From NCBI GenBank assembly GCA_963820995.1, contig CAWGCL010000008.1, positions 372,001 through 436,000 of the forward strand: a stretch of 64,000 nucleotides of DNA. The letters run 5' to 3'. The notes under the pieces are model-generated. The model made no database searches. It saw nothing but the letters and a program-made list of their open reading frames with translations, and was not told the DNA's origin. This stretch comes from JAGTVG01 sp963820995 (GTDB taxonomy: Bacteria > Bacteroidota > Bacteroidia > Cytophagales > Cyclobacteriaceae). The first letter of the stretch is position 1, and every line of letters begins with the position of its first letter. This document shows positions 53,937 through 63,021 of this stretch, in pieces. The position numbers and the translations under genes were made by a program.

Positions 53937-56452
53937 TATGATCCATCGAAATCAAAGTATTCATCTTCTTCCAGTTCCACCTCTTTCTTTTCTTTAGCTT
54001 TCTTTTTCTTGAACATGTCTTTTAGCTCATTCCCTTCTTCTTTCAAATCAGTTTTAATCTTGTCTTTTACAGCATTTGAATCGAAAGAAACTTCATAATC
54101 TTTGGCCGTCCCCTTCATCGAAAGGAACAAACTGGGTGGCCCGGAACCGCTATCTGCAATTTCTCCATACCTGGAATCACGGTCCGGTCTTCTGAACTGG
54201 TCAAGTGGGATTTTGAAATGATAATCTATATCCTGATCGAAAGTATGGACCCCGGAAACATAGATGTGGTATGCATTGGATATTATTTCCATTTCAGGGA
54301 TGATAACTTGTCGGTCTACAATTTGAATATCATTCTTTAACTCAGAAAAGTGCAGTTCCGCCAGGTCTTCTTCCTTTACATATTTCGACAGTTTTTGCAT
54401 AGGTTCAAAATCAATGAGTTCGCCGCCAATTATTTTCGCTTCAATAAAAGAAGTCAATGTGTTACTGTAGAACTTCAGCCTGTCATCTAACATGAAATAT
54501 GTATTTACATCAGCATAGATCTGTCCCTGAAGGTGGTGACTCATCAGGAATTCCTGTTTAAAATTCTTAAAAACATAAAAAATACTGTCGATATATAAGC
54601 CCGACAGCTTTCCATCCACAAGAAATTCCCTCTTCACAGGAGACTGTGCATTAATCGACCCGCTTAGGATCAGGTCCCCTCCCATGGTATTAAGTGTGAG
54701 GTTATCCACCACAGCTTTCTGGCCAATGATCCTTAATTTACCACTTGCCTTTTGACCATTAAACCGCTTAAAAGTTATCCGGTCGACGACACAATTAAAA
54801 TCGATGTTCAGTTTAGGTGAAATGTCCAGATGGAATGTTGCGTCTTCATCTTCATTTTTCTCCTCTTCTTCAGAAAAATCGAGTGTTAACAATTCATTTA
54901 GGTTCAGGTTTCTGGATTCCAGGTCGGCAATGATTTTAATTGGATTATCCCGATAAAAAACATAGGATATAATATTCCTGAAAAACCCGGATATCTCAAA
55001 ATCACTTTCTCCTATTTGTCCGCTGAAGTTTTGAATGGCCAGATCCAGATTATTAAAGAAGAATTTACCATTAAACTTCCTGAACTCAAGTGGGCTGTAT
55101 TTCGTTTTGAAATTGACCTGCTTCAAGAAGAGGTCTCCAGAGGCTTTCACGTTATTGGCTTTTTTATTCTTCAGGTCATTGATACGGCCGGTCAGCTTGA
55201 TATCAAATTCAATTTCACCATCCCCTGAGTCAAATTGTTTTATGGGGAAGGTTGCAAGAAAAGATGCCAGATCCACATTTCCTGTAAGGTCCAGTGTTGT
55301 TGAAAGGTCCTTGAAATTTTGTATACTGAGTTCTCCTCTGATTTCGTTATTACCAATATACCCGCTGAAATTCCTGATTTTGAGCAAAGAAGAAGCCAGG
55401 TTCTTATCCTTTCCATTGGTAAAACTCCCTGTAAAATTCAATTGTTTGAATGAACTTCTGTAACCAGGGTAATAAAACTCCACATTCTCGCAGTTAAAAT
55501 CCGCTTTTAATGCCGGTATTTTTCCATTGCCGAAATCCCCATATATTTTCCCTTCGAAAGTAATTTTACCCTTACTTCTATATTCAGACAGTTTCTTTCT
55601 TATGTTTTGCGGCAGAACGGCCACAACTGCCTCCACATTATTTTTTACCGATGCGACATCCAGGTCTATAAACTTGCTTTCACCGGCGTGGATGTGTCCA
55701 TTAAGTTGATACATCTGGCCATTTATTTTCAAATCTGTCTGATCAAACTGCACTACCTGGCTGTCAAGGCTATAGGTAAATTCAGAAGAAAGACCAATCA
55801 GCTGGTCCTTTACATACGTGGTTTTTTTTATGTCAATTTGGTTTTTTGCAATAATCCCTGACAAATTGATCAAAAGGTTTTTGCCCTGGACTTTCAGATT
55901 ATTTCTTAGCCTTTCAGTTTCGAGGTTTATAATTACATCATTTTGCTGATCGATATAATTTATCCGGACATTTTCCAGGATAATATTGGGCAGGTTCAGT
56001 TCACGCTGATCATTTACAGAATCTTTTTTAGCATACTTGATGAATTCATAGTTTTTCTCACCATTGGGACCACGTCCTATATTAAAAGTAGCATCACTTA
56101 CTTTGAGCGTACTGATCTCATAATTTTTAAAAATGATATTAAAAATATCAAAACTTATCAGCATATTATCTGCATCACAAAGGTATTCCATTGTGATATC
56201 AGCCGATTCATAGATCTTTATGTCATCCAGTTTAAAGGAAACCATGGGAAAATTTTCCCAGAGTTCCAGTTCAATTTTCTTTACCTCTACGGGAGTTTCG
56301 AGGTATTTATTAGCTTCCTGAACAAAAAACGCTACCACTTCATTCCTGTAGAAGTATAAAGCAGTCATGGCAATGCCGGTAACAATGATCAACACAGCCA
56401 GGATGAGCAATACAATATTTCGTATCTTTTTAAACACTTTGTAGAGGTTCAA
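53936..56452 (-). CDS. AsmA-like outer membrane biogenesis protein
   Basis: The 838-residue protein has one N-terminal membrane span (about 13-33) and then a long periplasmic part with the AsmA pattern: L-E-L-W-E-N-F-P-M-V-S-F-K-L-D-D-I at residue 60, repeated beta-strand pairs, and a C-terminal AsmA_2-like domain (about 570-790) with I-P-E-M-E-I-I-S-N-A-Y-H-I-Y-V-S-G. AsmA/TamB relatives bridge the periplasm and move lipids to the outer membrane. The C-terminal tail is lysine- and glutamate-rich. It is a single-gene unit. Confidence 0.82.
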   Translation of the reverse strand: MNLYKVFKKIRNIVLLILAVLIIVTGIAMTALYFYRNEVVAFFVQEANKYLETPVEVKKIELELWENFPMVSFKLDDIKIYESADITMEYLCDADNMLISFDIFNIIFKNYEISTLKVSDATFNIGRGPNGEKNYEFIKYAKKDSVNDQRELNLPNIILENVRINYIDQQNDVIINLETERLRNNLKVQGKNLLINLSGIIAKNQIDIKKTTYVKDQLIGLSSEFTYSLDSQVVQFDQTDLKINGQMYQLNGHIHAGESKFIDLDVASVKNNVEAVVAVLPQNIRKKLSEYRSKGKITFEGKIYGDFGNGKIPALKADFNCENVEFYYPGYRSSFKQLNFTGSFTNGKDKNLASSLLKIRNFSGYIGNNEIRGELSIQNFKDLSTTLDLTGNVDLASFLATFPIKQFDSGDGEIEFDIKLTGRINDLKNKKANNVKASGDLFLKQVNFKTKYSPLEFRKFNGKFFFNNLDLAIQNFSGQIGESDFEISGFFRNIISYVFYRDNPIKIIADLESRNLNLNELLTLDFSEEEEKNEDEDATFHLDISPKLNIDFNCVVDRITFKRFNGQKASGKLRIIGQKAVVDNLTLNTMGGDLILSGSINAQSPVKREFLVDGKLSGLYIDSIFYVFKNFKQEFLMSHHLQGQIYADVNTYFMLDDRLKFYSNTLTSFIEAKIIGGELIDFEPMQKLSKYVKEEDLAELHFSELKNDIQIVDRQVIIPEMEIISNAYHIYVSGVHTFDQDIDYHFKIPLDQFRRPDRDSRYGEIADSGSGPPSLFLSMKGTAKDYEVSFDSNAVKDKIKTDLKEEGNELKDMFKKKKAKEKKEVELEEDEYFDFDGS

Positions 56453-56685
56453 CTACAAATTTGCTGTAATATTATATAATAATCACGGATCATAGTGCAA
56501 GAATCTTTCCAGAAATGATAACTTAATAATTTTCATATCTTTAAGAAAAATAATAATGCCATCCCAAACATAAGGTATATAAACTTTGCAGATACAAAAT
56601 TATTCATATGAAAAATCAATATTTAAAAATGTGAATAAACAAATAACATCATTTTTTGAACTTAATAGATATTTTTTCGTTATTT

Positions 56686-56708
56686 ACGTAACGGAATTTC
56701 CGTAACGT
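56686..56708. promoter_or_regulatory. Near-perfect 23-bp palindrome before the ATPase gene
   Basis: ACGTAACGGAA and TTCCGTAACGT flank a central T; only one base pair of eleven is mismatched. It ends 10 bases before the ATG at 56719. It includes CGTAACG as a direct repeat (56687-56693 and 56701-56707). The position argues for an operator bound by a dimer. The ATPase downstream has a winged-helix-like C-terminus and might be involved; that is inference. Confidence 0.5.
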
Positions 56709-56718
56709 TATTTTCGAA

Positions 56719-57840
56719 ATGAGAAAACCTGTAAACCCTTTCATTATAACGGGTTACCATAGCCCGGCTTATTTTTGTGATCGAACAGAAGAACTATCCT
56801 GGCTCCAGGAGCAATTTGTAAATGAACGAAACATTGTCCTTTATTCCTGGCGGAGAATGGGCAAGACTGCTTTAGTAAGTCACTTTTTTCACAATGTTAG
56901 AAAGGACAAACGGGCTGAAGGAGTATTCGTTGATCTACTGGGTACTTCAAATTTAAGTGATGCAAATAGAAACATTGCAGAGGCCATTGTTAAACAATTA
57001 GGAAATTTATCAAAAGGGATAGGTCAACGTTTATTGAAAATGCTTGGCACAATTGGTGCTACTATAGGAGTAGATCCGATATCGGGGACTCCACAGGTAA
57101 CATTCGGTGTAGTACAAAATCAATCAATATCAACATCACTGGAAGCTCTTGGAGGATTCCTTCTTGAAATGAAAACGCCGATCATAATATGTATCGATGA
57201 ATTTCAACAGGTTGTAAACTACCCTGAAAAGCACGCTGAAGCAACATTTCGCACCTGGATACAGAATTTCCCCATGGTTCGGTTTATTTTTCTTGGCAGT
57301 CAAAGGCATATGATGACTTCGATGTTCAGTGAGAAAAACCGTCCTTTTTATCGAAGCGCCCAAATGCGGCAATTAGACCCGCTTCCTGATCCGGAATATT
57401 CAAAATTCATTAAAACTTTCTTTAGAAAGAATGGAAAATCCATAGAATCGATTCATATAGATATTATTTTCAAATGGACAAGAAAGCAAACTTATTATGT
57501 TCAATTAGTATGCAATAAACTATTCGGCAAAACGGATCAGGTTAGTAAAGAGATATTAGAAGAAATATTCCGGGAAATCATTCAACAAGAGATCCCACTT
57601 TTTTCCTCATATCAAAAATTGCTTCCCAGGATTCAATGGCAGTTGTTAATAGCTATCGCAAGGGCTGAAGAGATTGCTAATCCTTATAGTCAGGCATTTT
57701 TACAGCAACACGGATTGGGTGCATCCAGTTCAGTGAGTTCAGCTTTACAAAATCTGACTAAAAAAGAGCTGGTAATTCATCACAATCAAAATTACACCTT
57801 ACACGACACGCTTTTAATGCGGTGGTTACAGCAGATTTGA
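56719..57840 (+). CDS. P-loop ATPase of the archaeal-type ATPase family
   Basis: The 373-residue protein has an unusual Walker A, S-W-R-R-M-G-K-T-A-L (about 43-52), Walker B I-I-I-C-I-D-E-F-Q-Q-V (about 153-163) and sensor-like F-L-G-S-Q-R-H. This is the ATPase family also called AAA/archaeal ATPase (PF01637-like), related to STAND enzymes. The C-terminal 70 residues look like a winged helix. Such genes occur in several copies per genome in Bacteroidota, with unknown role. It stands alone behind a strong palindrome. Confidence 0.78.
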   Translation: MRKPVNPFIITGYHSPAYFCDRTEELSWLQEQFVNERNIVLYSWRRMGKTALVSHFFHNVRKDKRAEGVFVDLLGTSNLSDANRNIAEAIVKQLGNLSKGIGQRLLKMLGTIGATIGVDPISGTPQVTFGVVQNQSISTSLEALGGFLLEMKTPIIICIDEFQQVVNYPEKHAEATFRTWIQNFPMVRFIFLGSQRHMMTSMFSEKNRPFYRSAQMRQLDPLPDPEYSKFIKTFFRKNGKSIESIHIDIIFKWTRKQTYYVQLVCNKLFGKTDQVSKEILEEIFREIIQQEIPLFSSYQKLLPRIQWQLLIAIARAEEIANPYSQAFLQQHGLGASSSVSSALQNLTKKELVIHHNQNYTLHDTLLMRWLQQI

Positions 57841-57985
57841 ATTTCAAAGGGTGAACTTTTCGGCCAAAAATTTATTAATTATTCAAGTGGTGAACGCAGA
57901 TTGATGTTAGTAGTTGACTGATATCTTATGAAAAAATTATTACGGAGCATTTAAAAAATAAATCGACAAAAAACATTTAAAACCC

Positions 57986-58016
57986 TTTGTATCAAACAGA
58001 TTATAATATATTTTTG
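57986..58016 (+). promoter_or_regulatory. Consensus promoter before the tRNA-like units and tRNA-Val
   Basis: TTTG (57986-57989), a 19-base spacer and TATTTTTG (58009-58016) match the Bacteroidota consensus exactly. Transcription would start near 58021-58023, a few bases before the first tRNA-like unit at 58028. It is the only clear promoter seen before tRNA-Val. Confidence 0.7.
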
Positions 58017-58027
58017 CAATCCGTTTC

Positions 58028-58117
58028 GGGCTCTTAGTTTTGTCCCGCCATTGGCGGGATCAGCTGGTCAGAGTAATCCCGCGGCACGCGGGAAGGGTCA
58101 CTGTCCGGAACTAAGGG
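58028..58117 (+). repeat. tRNA-Val-like unit 1
   Basis: The unit starts like tRNA-Val (GGGCTCTTAG), contains CAGCTGG, TCAGAG and GGGTCACTG at the matching places, but has the palindrome TCCCGCCATTGGCGGGA (58043-58059) inserted before the D-loop part. Its anticodon arm is replaced by a second palindrome, TCCCGCG with CGCGGGA. CTCTTAG at the 5' end can pair with CTAAGGG at 58111-58117. It lacks an anticodon loop and T-arm, so it is not a working tRNA. Confidence 0.6.
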
Positions 58118-58136
58118 TAGTTCTTTAAATATTATT

Positions 58137-58224
58137 GGGCTCTTAGTCCTGTCCCGCCATTGGCGGGATCAGCTGGTTCAGAGCATCCCGCTTTAGCGGG
58201 AGGGTCACTGTCCGGCACTAAGGG
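58137..58224 (+). repeat. tRNA-Val-like unit 2
   Basis: It has the same layout as unit 1, 109 bases further on. The closing stem CTCTTAG/CTAAGGG is unchanged. The second hairpin has the same TCCCGC/GCGGGA stem but a different loop (TTTA). A near-identical 16-base linker (TTCTTTAAAYATTATT) follows both units and precedes unit 2 and the real tRNA. Confidence 0.6.
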
Positions 58225-58243
58225 TTGTTCTTTAAACATTATT

Positions 58244-58318
58244 GGGCTCTTAGCTCAGCTGGTTCAGAGCACCTGCCTTACAAGCAGGGGGTCACTGGTT
58301 CGAATCCAGTAGGGCCCA
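58244..58318 (+). tRNA. tRNA-Val (TAC)
   Basis: The 75-base cloverleaf has acceptor GGGCTCT/AGGGCCC, D-arm GCTC...GAGC, anticodon stem CCTGC/GCAGG around CTTACAA with anticodon TAC, and T-arm ACTGG/CCAGT around TTCGAAT. CCA is not encoded. It is the last element of the three-unit array and is followed by a terminator. Confidence 0.95.
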
Positions 58319-58329
58319 CGTTGATTATC

Positions 58330-58366
58330 AGGCAGTTAGATGCATCAAGCACTGACTGCCTTTTTT
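58330..58366 (+). terminator. Terminator after tRNA-Val
   Basis: AGGCAGT (58330-58336) pairs with ACTGCCT (58355-58361), followed by more T residues to 58366. It begins 12 bases after the tRNA. Confidence 0.75.
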
Positions 58367-58755
58367 ATTTGCATACAATTTGCATACATACATATGCCCC
58401 AGGAGCCCTAATTTAAGGGTACAACAAACGTAGCGAACCAGCCCCTCAACCTACAACATCCCCCCATTTTCCACTCAACAACATACAACAGTATAAGAAT
58501 ATAACGAATAAGCTGACAACTCATGCAGAGGATATTAGGAATATCGACAACATGAGAGCATAAAATACTACAACTCAAGCCTATAAGGAGACCAAAATGT
58601 TCAACTATAGATATAATACAGATGGAAATGTACAACTGACTGCCAGAAACACATGAAAATTTACAAATCCATGAGATGACAAACATAGTAAGATAGTTGT
58701 GCTTATCCCTCAAATTTTTGGGAGATATATTCTATTTTATTTACCTTATATACAA
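58367..58755. other. Intergenic region between tRNA-Val and the cassette array
   Basis: About 390 bases without a convincing gene. TTTGCATACA occurs twice near 58369 and 58380. A perfect GATATT/AATATC palindrome and CTCATG/CATGAG arms occur around 58540. A minus-strand frame at 58408-58713 is rich in Cys and Ile and looks like chance. No integron integrase gene is present. Confidence 0.4.
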
Positions 58756-58756
58756 G

Positions 58757-59441
58757 TTAGGCCTCATAATTTCAGCACAATGAAAGCAAAATTGTACTTA
58801 TCCCTTTTAGCATTAATTCTATTTTCAGGCTGTAAACAACCATTTCCAAATGAAAAGGTTGAATATTCTAATGAACAAGAAGCGATTAAAATGACGTTGG
58901 AAAACATGGCAATGGATTTCTTAAAAAGCTGGGAACCTCCATATGATCCAGATGCGGCTCTGGCCCTATTTACTCAAGGGGAAGATTTCCATTTGGTTAT
59001 TGGAGGGGGGTATACATGCGATAATTATATAGAATGGACGTATGCTGTTCCCAGTTCCATGTCTCATGAGGAAGACTTCTATAATTCCTATAAGCATGAG
59101 GTGAAGTACATCAAGACAGTTGTGTTATCTCCACTGTCCGGTGTGGTGACCATAGTATACATTTGGGTTAGTATTTCAAAGGAGGGTGTTCACGAACGTA
59201 CGCCAGGAGCCATTTCTATGACATGTAGAAAGGAAAAAAATGATTGGAAGATAGTGCATTACCATGGTTCGCATGATGAACCAGAGGTAGTAACTGAATA
59301 GTTTTCTTACGAGGCCTAACAGGCGGCAAAAAACATTGCGCGGATATTGATATATTTGAACAACAAAACATCTAATCAACGGTGTAGCAGGCTGATAAGT
59401 TGGATCTTCAAAACGCGCAACGATTTCTTACCGCCTGACCG
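58757..59441 (+). mobile_element. Integron-type gene cassette 1
   Basis: The left boundary is G^TTAGGC at 58756-58762. The gene inside is followed by GCCTAAC (59314-59320), the exact complement of GTTAGGC. A stem and the right core at 59441 follow. A cassette whose first bases are complementary to the inner end of its own recombination site is the hallmark of integron cassettes. It carries one gene (58780-59301). Confidence 0.6.
58780..59301 (+). CDS. Cassette-borne lipoprotein with an NTF2/SnoaL-like domain
   Basis: The frame is open from 58699, but the ATG at 58780 gives MKAKLYLSLLALILFSGC, a lipoprotein signal, and lies 23 bases inside the cassette, so it is the likely start (173 residues). 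The mature part has the pattern of an NTF2-like fold: M-A-M-D-F-L-K-S-W-E-P-P-Y-D-P-D-A-A-L near residue 40 and D-W-K-I-V-H-Y-H-G-S-H near the end. Such domains are found in many enzymes and binding proteins. The role is unknown. Confidence 0.6.
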   Translation: MKAKLYLSLLALILFSGCKQPFPNEKVEYSNEQEAIKMTLENMAMDFLKSWEPPYDPDAALALFTQGEDFHLVIGGGYTCDNYIEWTYAVPSSMSHEEDFYNSYKHEVKYIKTVVLSPLSGVVTIVYIWVSISKEGVHERTPGAISMTCRKEKNDWKIVHYHGSHDEPEVVTE

Positions 59442-59447
59442 TTGTAT
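59314..59447 (+). repeat. attC-like recombination site 1
   Basis: R'' is GCCTAAC (59314-59320). The inner arm has AGGCGG and TTGCGCG (59321-59341), which pair with CGCGCAA and CCGCCT (59414-59436). The intervals between them are unequal by about one base, as expected for extrahelical bases. The right core is GTTGTAT (59441-59447), a slight departure from GTTRRRY. Length (134 bases) is within the range of attC sites, and the middle part is variable. Confidence 0.62.
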
Positions 59448-62400
59448 GCCATGCTGAAAAGAGCAAGCTGCAGAAATAGCACATTTGGTTATTGCTAATA
59501 CTCAATGCCAAAACCCAAAAACCAAAAGAGTTTTTTTTGCCATCGCTGACAAAATATTGTAATGACTGAAAGACAATTGGAAATACATAAAGGTTTAAGC
59601 TCAATAGGAACCGAAATTGCTGCTTTCTATCATGACGGTGTGATAATCTCTGAAATGGATTTAGATACGAAACCGTATTTATTAGGCCATTTATCCAGAG
59701 AAATTGAAAGTGGGCTACGGGATGTTTTGACTCCAAAAAGTCTTCAAGATATAGAAGTCTGTGAGGGATGTTCAAGGCCTTTAAATAGAAAAATTGGTCA
59801 TAAGGAGTCAATCATTAATTCATTAGGGTTAGACAATGAAACAGAGTTTGTAAAGCAATGGTATAAGGTAGCAAAACAATTTCCTAAGTATGCCCATCGC
59901 CATGGTGTATGGAAAAATCCAAGGGAACGACAAGCTTTTGATAATTTGTGGCACCAATTTGAAGATATACTCAAATACCTAGTAGGAAATTATTATGCTA
60001 TTGCTGATCGTTTAGATGGAATACTTCAAATGGAAGAACCCTCAAAAGAAGCACTTAATGCTTTGCCAAATATGCTTAAAGAGGAATCCAGATTCTTGTA
60101 CTTCTTTAACGGTTTAAAATCTAGAAAGTGGCTATTATTTCTAGAAAAGGAAGACTATTTTGATGGGGCAAAAAATCCTGAACCTGTAGAGTCCGCAGAT
60201 AATCCCGGCTTCTATTCTATGCCTTATTGGGGTATCTTAAATTACCTTGAAGAGATTGCACATCAAAACTTAGAGGCCCCCGAAAAAGACACAACAGAGT
60301 CACTTGTCAGAATAATTGACAGCATAAGTCAATTCAGAAATGCGGATGGGCAAAGAGTTGAAAACTATCGAACAGACTATACGATATTCAAAGTTATTTG
60401 TACCATCCCGGAAGAATATCTTGACAAGAGGCATTTTGCATTTATCAATAATGCTCTACAAAGCAAATGGGATGGTCTAATTGGTCACAGTTTTAATGAG
60501 CTTCTGGAGCGACTAATTTCGATTGGTAATAATGGTTTGTTATTGCAGGGAGTTCAGTTGCTATTAACTCATAGGGAACATGGAGGTACTTTTGAAAATG
60601 TACATTCAATATTTAGAAGTCATGAATTTCAAAGAATTCTAGAGGAATTCGTGGATAGACTAATTCTCTTTATGGGTAAAGATATTTTGAATCTTGGCAT
60701 TCAAAAGGTCGTTGAGGTAATTGAACTCGATCAATCTGTATTTAGTAATATTTCGATTCCAGCAATTGAAAACCATGAACAAACTTCATTCCCAGACAAA
60801 TATGGTTGCCAATTAGTCTACCTCATTAGAGACAGTCTAGAAAGGTTAAATTCCGAAGATATAATTGAAACTCTAAACAAATTAGTAGTCAGTGAACATC
60901 CAATTTTCAGACGTATTGCAATACATACCATACGAGTTAGATATACTGAGTTTAGAGAAATTTTCTGGAATCTGGGACAAAATCCATTAAGCATACCCCT
61001 TGCCAAACATGAGGTTTATGAATTGCTCAAAGAGCATTCGAGAACTTTCAATGATGAAGAAATTGAGCAGGTAATTAATTGGATTAACATAAATGAATAT
61101 TACATCCCTGAAAAGTTTAAAGGAGACGAAGAAAGCGTTGCTAAGTCCATTGCTTATCGAAAAAAAGAATGGCTTACTTCATTGACACCAAGTGGTTCAG
61201 AAGCTGTTACAAATATGTTAGAAGAATTAAATGCTGTAAATGAAGCTAAAGTTGAACACCCTGGGTTCGATTCGTGGCACTCTGGTTTAATAGGAAATAC
61301 TTCACCGCTTAACTCAGAGGAAATAGCCAAACTCAGTATAGAAGAAACGATAGAATTCTATCAAGACCTTAACAATAAAGAGTATGATTTCATGGGGCCT
61401 TCTATCGATGGATTCATTGATGCTCTGACATTAACGGTACGTCATAATCCAGAAAAATATAATGTTCAATGTCAATCAATAATTGAAGCACCATCACAAA
61501 TATTGTATTCCTGGATAAGGGGCTTTGGCGAAAGTTGGAGAGATGAAAAAAAGGAGTTTAAATGTGAAGAAATATTTCAAGTTGTAAAGCAGATAATACA
61601 AAAAAAAGACTTTTGGGAATCTCATAATTCAGACGACAATTATAGCCGATGGTTTATTTCAAGCTTGCTTTCCTTTATAGAAGATGGAGTGTGTGATGAT
61701 AGTCATGCCTTTAGTGCTGAGCAGCTTCAAATAATTAAAGACATTCTTTTCAATATTTTGGAACAAGATACATACCCCATTTTTGACAATCCAGATTTAT
61801 CTATGACAGTTCTGAATAATTCAAGGGGGAAAATCTATATGGCTCTTTTTCAGTATTCGTTAAGACTGGCTCGTATAGAGGGAAAAGACAGTGATCGCTG
61901 GGATAGTGATGTTAAAGAATTGATCTCCCAAAAAATTGCTTTGGATGAAGATAACCCTCTACCCTATTATGTAATTGGGCAATTTTTACCAAATATCCAT
62001 TTCTTGGACGAAAATTGGATGATTGAAAATTTTGACAAACTTTTTCCTATTGATTCTAAAACTAATTGGTCTGCAAGCATGAGTGGTTATTTTTTCCATC
62101 ATAGGAAACCAAATAGAATCCACTTTAAATTATTAATAGAAGGTCTTCATCTACTAAAAGCTATTTCGGAAGACTCAGTATTTGGTGAGGCAAAGAATAG
62201 TTTAATTGAACAAATCTGTACCGCATATTTATATGACTTTGAGTCAATTGAAATTGATGGTGACATCATAAAAGCGTTAATCGAATCCAAAAATGAAAAT
62301 ATTCACTCTAGTCTAATTTATTTTTTCTGGAGTCCTCAATTTCCTTTTGAAAAGAAGGTGATTCATAAAATAAAACCATTATGGATTGAGATATATAACA

Positions 62401-63021
62401 GAGCAATTAAGTTTGAGGATGAAGAAATGGACAGCTACATTCTTTCAGGCTGCTGTAAATGGTTAAATAGCATATATGAAATAGATAAGGAATTATTTGA
62501 AATTTTGTCGAGTTCTGCCCCGTACGTGAACCAACGAGATCGATACGCAGTAATTGAAGCTCTATCAAAACATATAAATAATTTTCCTGAAGAGGTTGGA
62601 TTAGTTTTAATTGAGTTATTCATAAAAGAAATTAGTTATGATATCTCTAGAGGGAAACTGGAAGAAATGGTAGAGATTCTTTATGAAAAAGGGTTTAAAG
62701 AAATTGGAGATAAGATTTGTCTTTTACACGGAGAAAATGGATTTCACTTTTTAAGGGATCTGTATATTAAATACAATGCTTGACGTTCGCATCCATACAC
62801 ATTTGGCAAGTCGCACAAGCCAGTATACAAGCCAAAACTTACTAAAGAGTATGGCTGCCTCATTGCTGGAAGAAAGCAAAAATGAAAAAGTACGGGCATA
62901 CAACCTTGTGTATAAGCAATAGCAGGTTCAGGCTATTTTGAAAAATAAAAACGTAAATCAAAGGTCGGTGCTATCTGACAGTATAGTGGTTTAAATACGC
63001 TACTGCTTTTATACCGGACCG
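59442..63021 (+). mobile_element. Integron-type gene cassette 2
   Basis: Starts TTGTATGCC (59442) directly after the first attC core. Near its end GGCATACAAC (62895-62904) is the exact complement of that start, including the non-consensus base. The right core is GTTAGGT (63021-63027). The cassette is 3.6 kb, large but known for such elements, with one gene of 3.2 kb that is more AT-rich than the genes before 58 kb. Confidence 0.6.
59562..62783 (+). CDS. Large cassette-borne protein, possible defence-related sensor
   Basis: The 1073-residue protein has no signal peptide, membrane span or P-loop. The first 60 residues contain H-L-S-R-E-I-E-S-G-L-R-D-V-L, a pattern I associate with uncharacterised proteins in defence islands. 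The remainder seems to consist of alpha-helical repeats (HEAT- or TPR-like). The part around residue 800-860 (P-L-P-Y-Y-V-I-G-Q-F-L-P-N-I-H-F-L-D-E-N) resembles the C-terminal sensor region of large SIR2/STAND-type defence proteins. No effector domain is evident, so it may act alone or with a partner elsewhere. This assignment is an inference with low confidence; the ORF itself is clear. Its start lies 120 bases inside cassette 2. Confidence 0.55.
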   Translation: MTERQLEIHKGLSSIGTEIAAFYHDGVIISEMDLDTKPYLLGHLSREIESGLRDVLTPKSLQDIEVCEGCSRPLNRKIGHKESIINSLGLDNETEFVKQWYKVAKQFPKYAHRHGVWKNPRERQAFDNLWHQFEDILKYLVGNYYAIADRLDGILQMEEPSKEALNALPNMLKEESRFLYFFNGLKSRKWLLFLEKEDYFDGAKNPEPVESADNPGFYSMPYWGILNYLEEIAHQNLEAPEKDTTESLVRIIDSISQFRNADGQRVENYRTDYTIFKVICTIPEEYLDKRHFAFINNALQSKWDGLIGHSFNELLERLISIGNNGLLLQGVQLLLTHREHGGTFENVHSIFRSHEFQRILEEFVDRLILFMGKDILNLGIQKVVEVIELDQSVFSNISIPAIENHEQTSFPDKYGCQLVYLIRDSLERLNSEDIIETLNKLVVSEHPIFRRIAIHTIRVRYTEFREIFWNLGQNPLSIPLAKHEVYELLKEHSRTFNDEEIEQVINWININEYYIPEKFKGDEESVAKSIAYRKKEWLTSLTPSGSEAVTNMLEELNAVNEAKVEHPGFDSWHSGLIGNTSPLNSEEIAKLSIEETIEFYQDLNNKEYDFMGPSIDGFIDALTLTVRHNPEKYNVQCQSIIEAPSQILYSWIRGFGESWRDEKKEFKCEEIFQVVKQIIQKKDFWESHNSDDNYSRWFISSLLSFIEDGVCDDSHAFSAEQLQIIKDILFNILEQDTYPIFDNPDLSMTVLNNSRGKIYMALFQYSLRLARIEGKDSDRWDSDVKELISQKIALDEDNPLPYYVIGQFLPNIHFLDENWMIENFDKLFPIDSKTNWSASMSGYFFHHRKPNRIHFKLLIEGLHLLKAISEDSVFGEAKNSLIEQICTAYLYDFESIEIDGDIIKALIESKNENIHSSLIYFFWSPQFPFEKKVIHKIKPLWIEIYNRAIKFEDEEMDSYILSGCCKWLNSIYEIDKELFEILSSSAPYVNQRDRYAVIEALSKHINNFPEEVGLVLIELFIKEISYDISRGKLEEMVEILYEKGFKEIGDKICLLHGENGFHFLRDLYIKYNA

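Noticed and set aside
58028..58318. CRISPR array
   Set aside because: There are only two units plus a tRNA, the repeated part is about 90 bases long and the spacers are nearly identical 19- to 20-base linkers. No cas gene is near.
58408..58713. 101-residue minus-strand ORF
   Set aside because: It has no start context or promoter, an odd composition rich in Cys and Ile, and it crosses the cassette boundary region. It is probably chance.
57841..58755. attI site and integron integrase next to the cassettes
   Set aside because: No tyrosine recombinase frame exists here on either strand, so the array is described as lacking an integrase in this window.
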